Shown here in pieces: positions 54,441 to 64,000 of a stretch of 64,000 nt of DNA. Origin of the DNA: Mermis nigrescens (taxonomy: Eukaryota > Nematoda > Enoplea > Mermithida > Mermithidae); the NCBI GenBank assembly GCA_036768485.1, contig JAVLUZ010000509.1, positions 496,001 through 560,000 on the forward strand, in the 5' to 3' direction. Under the pieces are notes generated by a model, which was not told the origin of the DNA, did not search any database, and saw nothing but the letters and a program-made list of their open reading frames with translations. Each line of letters opens with the position of its first letter. The stretch's first letter is position 1. Both the position numbers and the translations under genes were made by a program.

Positions 54441-57400
54441 TAAGCAATTGAGCAATTTGTTACAGATAAATAAACAAGAAATATACATAAATGTGGGATA
54501 AAAACAATTATGTCACAATGCAATAGCTTGATAAATCAGAGATTACAAATATTCAGAATAAAGCGTGAGTGCAATAATCTGAATCAAAATATTGGTTAAT
54601 ACCATGTATTTGTACATACACAAAGATTTTTGGAGAGAACAATTGTAAAAAGTGTAAAATTCCTAAAATTTCTTTGGCGTTTTGTGCCAAAATGAGTAAT
54701 TGGCTGTCTTATATATCTTCTTAATGGCAGAATTTGTATCTAGAATGAAAGGCATTTCCTGATACTTTCCAATTAAAAAGATAAAAGTTTTTGGACTTTG
54801 CGCCATTTACAATATTTTGGATTGTATATTATTAAGGTTTTTCAATTTTCCTATAAAATGTGCATGTTTTTATATTCTAGACAGAATAATCATCATCATC
54901 AGAAGCGTCAAAAATAGTGTTTTTAGCATATACCAAGGCCCATATACAGAGAAATAGCGGTCACGCATAATACGTGCCCCCTTTGCTTGCCCTCCCGAAA
55001 AAATCTGAGAATGTTTTTCCTCTACTCCCCTATGCATTTTTAGCCAAAAATCACAAAAAAAAAATTTAGCATATCGCACTCTCCTCAACCTGAGATCCAA
55101 TATACCATTAATAAATTATAATCACTATTTAATGCAACATTCTTGATCATCAGTATTTGGCAGATCGCAAATGTTTGTCCATCGGATTCACAAAGTATTG
55201 CAGGTATAAAATGGATGCCTGCAATTGACATACTTAAATTTTTCTAGTCACATGAGAAAGAAGCAAATGGCAGCAACTGCGAAGAGCACAATGGAGGTTG
55301 CAATCGTTATTCTGCAGAATAAAATTTTTATTTTGTAACAAAATGTATTGTAATGTTGAATACTACACAAGCCTGCTGTAGTCATAAGTGAATTCTAAAT
55401 AGGACATTTCTCTACTCTAAGAATTCTGAAATAATATGTATTCCCTACTATTTTTGATTAAAAATATGTTATTTAGAATTTTTTCTTCTGGCCACCACTA
55501 ACGTAAGTATATCTGTGTATGTTTTGTGTTTTCATTCAGTCAAAAATTGTTCCCAATGTGCAAAGACTTTGGAACTGTTTGGTAGATACATTTAAAAAGA
55601 TTTATAAAAGTACAAAACTGCAAAAAAGTTTCCAATGTCTGCAAAAATTTGCAGAACCTTACACCAGAATCAATTACTGTCTGTTTTAAATAAATTCCTT
55701 TGAGATGGTAATAATTATGTTTGGAACAACAGCAAAACCATCAATTTTTTGGCACTTCTCACTGATTATGTATGCATAACATGCAGATTATATAGAAGCT
55801 CGAATAGTTTGTACACTTTAATATTTGCAGTTTTATCATCAATACTGAATGCCTAAGTTGAACTTATCTTATTCACAATAGAATTATTTTGCACAAATTT
55901 GACAGTTTTTTAGCTCACTTATCTTTGAAAGCTTCAAAGTGTGTATCGAAACGTTGAAAATCGTTAAATTTCTGAGTCCATTTAGCATTAGGAAGCCAAT
56001 AATTGCAATTTAGCATGGATTTCTTGATCTATTCCAATATATTTTTAGTGACATTAATGCAGACAAAATATTTATAAGCAAATGATATTGACATTCTCAA
56101 ACAAAAAAAAAGATGTGTATAACTTGTAAAAGTCAGACATGTACAAGTGCACTATAAGGGTTCATCCCAAATCAAAACATTGGGTGATTTCCTCCAAAAA
56201 AATAAGGCAAAATGAAAGATAGACATGGGTGAAAATTCAGAATTTTTTTTACAAATGCCTGTAATGGACCAGTAATTATTGCAGATTAGTAGTTTTTAAC
56301 ACCATTTCATCACTTTTAGTACTTTTTAAATGCAATTTCGGTTCTAAGCTTGTTTTTGACCCCCTCCCTCCAGATGGGCATTCTGTTAGTGCATCCATAT
56401 GTAAATTCATGAACTGCATAGGCAGAAAGCTAGCATGCTACTGTAAGCCATCTCATGCTAATGACAATGATTTTTATTAGTTGGGTTGAACAAAAGTGTT
56501 TTCAGGTCAAATTGACTTTGAATATTCATGATAAGTAAAATTTGACTGGTTCTTCAAGGGTGTGTCAGAAAAAACAGAAAACATGTATGTAATTAACAAA
56601 AAATCCTCACTTTAACACCATTTCCAAAATACTTACCATCAAAATTAGTCAACTACCCTCCCACCCAAGGAGTCTATTTACTTCCCTCCTAGAACTTCTA
56701 TTTGTGTGCATAAACAATAATCTGTATGGACTATGCATGTAAAAAAGAAGGGATAAAAAGCAAACAGACTATAGTTAGATGTACACTGCAGTTGCAGACA
56801 AGACTATTTGGCAGATCCAACTATTAATAGATCCATGACCATAACCCGGCTTAGCCACACCTACAAACCAGAGAGTTTTGTAGTTTGCATTACAGCCTGC
56901 ATAATAAAGAATAATTTTACCCTTTTTCGATTTTGTAATCTGGAAGCTCACAAATGACTTTCATTATATTTTTTAGAAATTATATTTCCAATTGAGCAAC
57001 CTAAAACAAAATGATAGGCAATATGAACTATGATGCAGGCGACTGCCAGTGCCACACATATATGAGGATGTCATCCATCAGAATGCATGTTTTAGGGAGC
57101 TTTCAGGAAGGGGTTGACCGGACCCCCACTGGGAATGGCAAGTGACCTCCAAAAATGACTCGCACCACTGCATTGCATTGTGTTGTGACGCGAGCAACCA
57201 TACATGCACATATGGGTGAGGGGGAGGACCCCCCACTGAGGGGTCAGTCAGTCAGACAGGTATATACTGTCTAGCAATTTTTAGCTAACAAAACTTTTTC
57301 TGCTTCATTTTTGAAGTCAAAAGCTGTAAGAATAACAAAAATTTTCCAGCACTCTGTGCCAGATTTGTACCTTTATGTACTATTTTACACAAAAAAAACG

Positions 57401-58323
57401 CAGAAAATTTATCAATTTCTGCATTATTTAGCCTCAAAAAAGATACAACACAGTCAAAATGGACTAGAAATGATTTGAAATTGAGAAATTACTACAACAA
57501 TACGTTTTATAGGCTATTTTAGACCTTACAACAAAAAATTTGTGAACATTAACTGTTTTGGATGTCCAAGATATCCCCCCAGCTGCCGGCCCTAACCTTG
57601 TGCACCAATGGTTGCATGACAAGCAATGCGAACCCCTACAAGTTTACAATTTCTTTGTAAAAATTGTAAAAAGTGTGCCTTTTTAAGAGCACATTTTTGG
57701 CTGAAAAGTATTAAATTTTTGATGCTTCACGCCATATACACATCTTCTGAGTAAATTTCATTCAATTTTTCAATTTTTTGAAATTTTTTTCATGTTTTTA
57801 TGTTCTAGAAAGTATGAGCATTGTCTGAAACGTCAAAAAATGGTGCTTTTGACCTTAAGCAGTTGTTTTTAATACAAAAAGGCACTTTTAAAAAATTTTC
57901 TGGGCTTGACCCCCTCCCCCAGAATTACTATGCAAAACATGTATGGTCAAGTATCTTAGGCCTGGAACAGCTTTGTGTGATATAGTGAACTTTTTAAAGC
58001 CCTATTTCTTTGACAGATTTATTTATTATGTAGATATATATATATATATATATGGCAGGAGGTTTATAGTATGGAAGAAATACTGTAAACAAACTGCACT
58101 ACACTGATTGTGCAGTCTTTAGATTCATTAGTATATCAGTAAAAATCTCTAGTACTTATCCATCCTACTAGATTAACATTAAACTAAGATTAAAATTTTG
58201 TGCGTTAAAATAGGGATGATTTAGACCCACGTAAATATATAAGCCTGAATAAAATCTACCTGAAGTCATACCATTATGTTTTCTGCATATTTGGAAAGTT
58301 TTGTCAGGACTTTTGGTAGGCAG
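54441..58323. other. Non-coding, no gene seen
   Basis: No protein family recognised on either strand. 54640-55080 and 57650-57950 are loosely related repeats (see separate entry). A short TA run occurs at about 58035-58057. C-rich spots such as GACCCCCTCCCCC occur near 56360 and 57908. Confidence 0.5.
57650..57950 (+). repeat. Old dispersed repeat related to 54640-55080 and to the MITE family
   Basis: Shares CATGTTTTTATGTTCTAGA and a GAAACGTCAAAAAATGGTG.TTTT block. The latter block is also the internal signature of the MITE copies. Probably a degraded relative; ends are not definable. Confidence 0.5.
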
Positions 58324-58583
58324 CATACGTGGGCAGCAAGAAAATTCTGGGGGGGGGTGCAAGATTTTTTTGAAGGTCAAAAAATGGCCCTAAAAATGGT
58401 GGTATGGCGATAAAAACAACATTTTTCGACGTTTCTCATCAAGCACTATCCATTGGCATCAAAAATTGCGAAAAAACGAAAAAATTTTCAAAAATTGAAT
58501 TCTGGGGGGTATTTTGATTTCTGGGGGGGTATTTTGGTTTCTGGGGGGGTGCATACCTCCCAAGCCCCCCACGCCCAGGTGTG
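58324..58583 (+). mobile_element. MITE copy M8
   Basis: CATACGTGGGCAGC to CGCCCAGGTGTG, with a perfect 8-bp duplication GTAGGCAG at 58316-58323 and 58584-58591. Confidence 0.95.
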
Positions 58584-58591
58584 GTAGGCAG

Positions 58592-60077
58592 GTATTTCAA
58601 GCAGGAGAAGAAGACATTTATTGCTGATACAAAAGTGATTGAAACACAAAACCAATAATAATTAATATTGAACAAATCTCATGCAAAAAATGTGATCTGT
58701 TCAACATGGTGTAAATCAGATTCTCATCACATTTAGGGCATTTGCAGGCCCATATCCTATATTTTGTTTTGGAGGGGGCAAGTACAACACAACCGGAATT
58801 TTTTTAAAAGCATAAGGGAGGACCAAGTGATGACATGAAAATGATGTTTCATGACCACTAGAGCTGTATGCATTGTAAATTTTGCCACCCAAATGCCTTA
58901 AATATGATGAGAAGAGAATCCAATGGACACCCTCTTGAAAAAAATTGGATTTTTGGCATTGTCATGAAAAAATTGGTGACTGATCTTTTCCACATGTAAT
59001 AGTGAAGTACTCATAGTGAGCGAGTGACATGCACCATGGATGAGAGCCGCCAAGCAACTAATTCAAAATTCGTTTTTGAGCAGTGTGCAGATTACAATAT
59101 GGAAAAATATGGCCTGGTCAAACAACTTATCCTAAATTTTGAAATGATCGGCTCATTTAAAATTTAGTTTTTGTACAGATTCACTTGGAACTCAGCAGCA
59201 TAGATCAGGCTTATATTGGAATGCACTCACAATATGATACAAACATCAATGATAATTTTAGTTTACCATTGGGCAAAAATTGGCATGTCAAGATGCGAGA
59301 CAGACATACACAAATAAATAAGAAAAAATGAAAAATCTCACTTACTAATTTTTTCTGATTTTATCACCATTGTCCGCATGCTCTGCAGAAAAAACACAAT
59401 CTGAATAAGTCACATGGTCAGCACAAATTTTTTGCCTCATCACTGTGCATAAAATATGTGGCATAAAAACAAATTTTAAATGAGTTGCTTGGTGTGTGTC
59501 ATCCATAGTATGTTGGTCACTCACTATACTTCACTTTTGCTATTACCCACTTGTAGAAAAGACAGGTCTGCACCTGGTTGTATAATTATGCAGACTCTAA
59601 TTTTATTTTTTTTGGAAAATTTTTTTTGTGACTTCAGGCTAAAAAAAGCAAATGGGGAGTACTAATAGGAACAAATCATTCTTACGTTAAATTTTGGATT
59701 GGGCACGTGCTCTCCTATATCACCCTGGTTGTGATCCAGGGCATTTGGTTAGCAAAATTTACAATGTGTATAGCTCTCTTAATTGTAAAATGTCTTTTTT
59801 ATTCATTCTTTTGTCCCCTTTTTAATTTTGGTTGTGCATCCCCTCCCCCCAAACAAAATCCTAGATATGGGTCTGTACTAGCTATGCCTACACTCCTTAG
59901 CTAAGTAGTTCAAATTCTAGAGTATTTTAAGGAATAATTGAAGGATTTGCTTGCATCCTGCACTAAATAGCCCACAGCCAAAGCTGTTCTACATTTTGCA
60001 GCCAAGACCTAACTCGCCTAACAGCTCGGGAATTCAGGTGAAAGGAACAATTGCCATCAATGACACGCCTACACTCA

Positions 60078-60078
<1 letters not shown>
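58592..60078. other. Non-coding, no gene seen
   Basis: No recognisable gene. A stretch near 59610-59660 resembles, in inverse orientation, part of 55000-55080 (a long A/T run beside AAAAAAGCAAATGGGGAG-type sequence). Confidence 0.45.

Positions 60079-60145
<67 letters not shown>
60079..60145. repeat. (CA)n microsatellite
   Basis: About 33 uninterrupted CA dinucleotides. A reading frame through it is an artefact. Confidence 0.97.
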
Positions 60146-60146
<1 letters not shown>

Positions 60147-60837
60147 CAGATTCACATCACATTCAAGTCAAAAGTACCATACAGTAAAGAAGTATGAATG
60201 AAGTATTGAATAAACGCACAAATTGCATATCTAATATGTCCTGTATAATTCTGGAAGAAACTTGGCTTCACACCCCCCCAGAAATTTCAATCTGGTGTTT
60301 TTTTGAATTCTAGGGGGGGTGTAAACCTCTCACACCTATGTGAGGACATGACTGTATAATCAGAAAAAGATGGACAAACTTGACATAATAAGTTTGTTAG
60401 AATTATCTTCGAATCTCAATAGTCATGCTAATAAAATTTGAGTGAGGTATTAAAAAGTAAGAATTCAAGCAGTTAATAACAAACTATCAAATAACAACAA
60501 AAACATATGTAAAAGCCATTTTGATTTCTTGTGAAAGCATGATTAACAAATAGAAATATAGCTAATTCATCATCCAGTTTTCTTTAAGCCTACGTTAACC
60601 AAGCTCCAGATCCATGATCTAGTTGCCTGTTTTTTGCATTTACTGTAAGCCCATAAATTCTTTTGTGGCAAGCTTCTCAGTACCCTCTTTTTTATTGCAA
60701 CACATGTTTTATTGAGCAAAAGAAAAGGTATTGGCCTATATTTTATTAGAAAAGCTTGATTTCATGATTTTATAACATGTGTAACGCATGTCCCTGATCA
60801 AATTTCTTACACATTTTCGAATGTTCAAATATGTTTT

Positions 60838-61047
60838 TGGGGGGAGTGCAAGATGTTTTGAAGGTCAAAAAATGGTGGTATGGCAAAAAAAACACCATTT
60901 TTTGACAGTTCTCATAAAGCACTACCCATTGGCATCAAAAAATTTTGAAAAACGAGAATATTCAAAAATTGAATTCTGAAGGAGTTATTTTGATTTCTCC
61001 AGGGGGTATTTTGGTTTCAGGGGGTACCCCCTCCCATGCCAGGTGTG
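60838..61047 (+). mobile_element. MITE copy M9, 5'-truncated
   Basis: Retains the internal blocks (TTGAAGGTCAAAAAATGG, AACACCATTTTTTGAC, CATTGGCATCAAAAAATT), a reduced G-run region and an end CCAGGTGTG. The left terminal repeat is not recognisable and no target duplication was found. Confidence 0.85.
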
Positions 61048-64000
61048 TATGTGACCCCTTGGTAACAGGAGGGTTAAACTCAGCATTTTAGCATACTTTC
61101 TATGTTTACAACTGAGTGCCTAGCAATGTTTTAATGCAAACAATTTACATACAACACAAAGCTGGACAAACAATAATTTTGAATCAATCTTCTTGATACA
61201 TTTTGCATTCCAATCAATCAGCAGTACAATCTATATGCTAAAACTCAACAGAAAGCAATTTTTGTAACAATGTGACATTTAGCTCAGTCTTGCAAGCCTG
61301 TAATTCAATAATTGTAATAGACTCAGGATCTAATTCATACAATCTCCATTTCTGGCCAATGCACTACATCAAAACTTGAGTACAATTTTTTCTGGTAGAT
61401 GCTATTGAGCTATGGGAGCAGGAGTAGGGACACTAGGGACACTAGGTCACTCTTTGATTTGGTTTTTGATCATCTTGTAATACAAGAATTTTGAATCAAA
61501 ATAATTATACTGACATTTGAAGACATTTTATGTTAGCCCTAATCACAGTCATCAGCAAATCAATTTTTCAATATTAAACAAATAAGAGGACCCAGCCTTC
61601 AAATAGAGTACAGGTTATTAATATAAACAACTTTGAGCTAATTTATTGAGAATGAATATGCTTGCTTAGTAAGGAATAGCTTTAATGCTTAAATAATGCA
61701 GGAAAGATACATACCTCACAAAGGTTGTAATAGTCTTTTTCAAAGAATGATACTTTTTTACATTCCAGACATGTTTCTAATACATAGAAACATTTACAAA
61801 TGTCAAAAAAATTTTAAAAATTTCAGTAAATTAAACCAAGTGTAGCTAAAAATGAGTATATGGCGCAAACCACCAAGAGTGTCAAAAGAAGCACACTTGC
61901 TATGACTTCTTTGGAAAATCGACAAATCTGCGAGATAGCAGCTATGATTGAACAAATATTCCAGATTACTACTTTCATTTACAAACTATTTCACAATTTA
62001 CACAGGATTGGAAGAGAACACAAGACTTACTCAACATTTTTTGGAAACACTGGTTAATTAAGTATTCAGTAAGTTGAGTTTATGTGAATGACTACCTTTA
62101 CATCACAGGCCCTTACAAATACATTAAGCAATAGAAGCAAAACAGGATGACATTGTAATAATTAGGACAAAGATTTACAAAGAGGAAAGTGGATATTATG
62201 TCACATAGTTCAACTGAATTCTAGTGGAGATAATGAAATCAGATCACATAGGTAGAACTGTCTAACAATAGAAAAATAAGAAGACCTATCAATCATTTGT
62301 ATCCTCTTGAGATACCAAACAACAATAATGAACCACAAACTTCTGTCTAACATTATCCTTCCATCAGCATAGGACAGTAGCACATAGACTCAAAAAAACT
62401 ATGTGCAATGTTACTGATTTTAACTAAAGTCTCTTTGCTCAAACTTTCATTAAACAGGGGATAATTATACTAAAAGACATATGAACAGATCATTATAATT
62501 ATGTTGTAAAAGATCTTGTGTCATATGGGCCACTTGATGAGTGATGACAAATGTGGCAAAAGTGTGGATGCCCACCTAGGTCATGATTGTTCATTTTATG
62601 ATGGACCAGAACCAAAAAGAATTAGTAAAAGAGGACAAATAATTAAACTTGCAAAACCACTTATCTGCTCACCAGTACATACAAAACATAATCAAATTCA
62701 GCTTTATAACAAAACAACACATTTTGTGAATAATCTACAAATTACATTATCAACAACTGATACTGCTGATTTGTTCTATCTTGCAGAGGGAGATCTGATT
62801 CTTGGTATGACATAATATTGTGAAGCTTATAAACAAATCTATTCTAGAACTGATTATTATTAAGAGCATAAATACTACATATTTCTAATCAAGATTGTAA
62901 TTGTAATTTAAGGGTTGGATATTTTCCTACTAGAAGCTAAAGAAGATTGAGTGATTTACGAATCTAGATCTATTCAACCAAATTTAATTTATTACATGTG
63001 CTGAAAAGCTGGCAGATAAATCTTAGAAAAACCTGTGTTTTTACACTGTTCACTAAAGTATAAAGTTTATACCCCTGGCAGTAACTCCATATTGAGTGTA
63101 CAAAACTTTGCTGCTAAAGCAGAAATCAGCCCTTGAGCCATTATAAATTCTATAAGAAAAAAATTTTTGGGAAACAGAATCAGACTTGTTGGCAGACATA
63201 AACATATCCAAAACTTGATCAAAATTTTTTTCATTGCTCCTGATTTTTGCATTCTTAACTTTACCATTCATGAACTGATGCCAAATTCGAAAATTAAAAA
63301 ATATTTATCTAGAAAATTCTATCCTCTACAATTCTAGACTATTGAATTGTATAAGGCGTTTACAGAGTTGTGCACATGCTACAAAAAAAGCCACCAAAAT
63401 GAGCTACATGTTATAACATTATACCAAAATTTTACATCACCATTTCAAACTCAGTCTTGAGTGCAAAACAAAAACAAACAAGCTCCATTGACTTTTTTCT
63501 TTATCTATTGTTTGAAAGACTGCATCTTAAGATGTGTCCATTATAGCTGTAAGGGCAGGTGCACAGGTGTTAGGGGTTCCTACTTAAGTATGTTATAAGT
63601 ACACACTAATGCACTACCTCATGGAAATCTAAAGTCTGAAATTACCAAAAAGCAAGAACAGGTAAGCTTGTGAAGTATAAAATCACATTTCTGTAGGTAA
63701 AACAGCAAGCTGATGGCTGTCTCTTGATCGCAAATACCAACTAGGAAAAAGCCCAGCATGTTGGGGGACTATAATGAAATAGGGATTTCATTTAGACCCT
63801 GGCAAAATTGAAAAAAACAGCATTATGAGAACACTTGTTGAATTAATGCTCAATTCTTATTGGTGTAAGGTGAGAAAAATTTTAATAATCATATCTGCAA
63901 AAAGTATATTTGTGTGCTAAGAGTATGCTAAATAACCTTTGGCATTTTTAGGTTTATTTGGAGAAATTATTAAATTTCATATTTCCTTCATTTTTTATGA
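61048..64000. other. Non-coding, one orphan frame
   Basis: No known family. A 99-codon open frame at 62516-62815 has an N-terminal Cys/His-rich segment (CHMGHLMSDDKCGKS) and no match I recognise. It could be a host exon, a transposon remnant or chance. The rest is AT-rich and featureless. Confidence 0.4.

Noticed and set aside
59951..60187. 78-codon frame with a Thr-His repeat
   Set aside because: Produced by the (CA)n microsatellite.

Overview
The window is AT-rich eukaryotic DNA, most likely from an invertebrate animal. It is a nest of transposable elements in repeat-rich, gene-poor DNA. I see no convincing host protein-coding gene. The animal assignment rests on the element types (a Polinton with a chromodomain integrase, Ty3/Gypsy elements with envelope genes, a BED-finger hAT); the phylum cannot be decided from the sequence alone.

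Layout. 1-5340: non-coding, with three tandem-repeat fields. 5341-10722: a decayed hAT transposon bounded by an 8-bp duplication (TGCCCGTG). 10723-14460: repeats. 14463-32752: an LTR retroelement (RE-A copy 1, gag-env-protease-protease-RT-RNase H-integrase-exonuclease-like ORF). It is split by a complete 9.95-kb Polinton/Maverick at 20058-30010. 32342-36900: RE-A copy 2, which shares one LTR with copy 1. 36901-48694: RE-B, a diverged relative with paired 575-bp LTRs. 48695-51600: a duplicated segment, an unassigned coding-like remnant and a second Polinton fragment. 51640-54440: RE-C, a third relative on the minus strand. 54441-64000: no recognisable gene. Nine copies of one short hAT-type MITE are scattered throughout; eight have recognisable 8-bp target duplications and many lie inside the larger elements.

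Two systems deserve attention. First, the Polinton carries integrase, packaging ATPase, capsid proteins, adenain-like protease and only the N-terminal part of DNA polymerase B. It also carries a two-lobed TATA-binding-protein-like gene (23876-24394, minus). Eight of its genes have a TATAAATA-core box starting 34-47 nt before the start codon, so it looks like an element with its own promoter class and its own TBP.

Second, in RE-A and RE-B the envelope-like glycoprotein lies between gag and protease instead of after pol. In RE-B the membrane subunit and the protease share one open frame. All three retroelement families (A, B and C) also carry a degenerate RNase D-like (DEDDy) 3'-5' exonuclease ORF downstream of integrase.

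Almost all genes are broken. Many stops look like C-to-T or G-to-A changes (CGA, CAA, CAG or TGG to stop). The annotation therefore describes fossils of once-active elements, not working copies.
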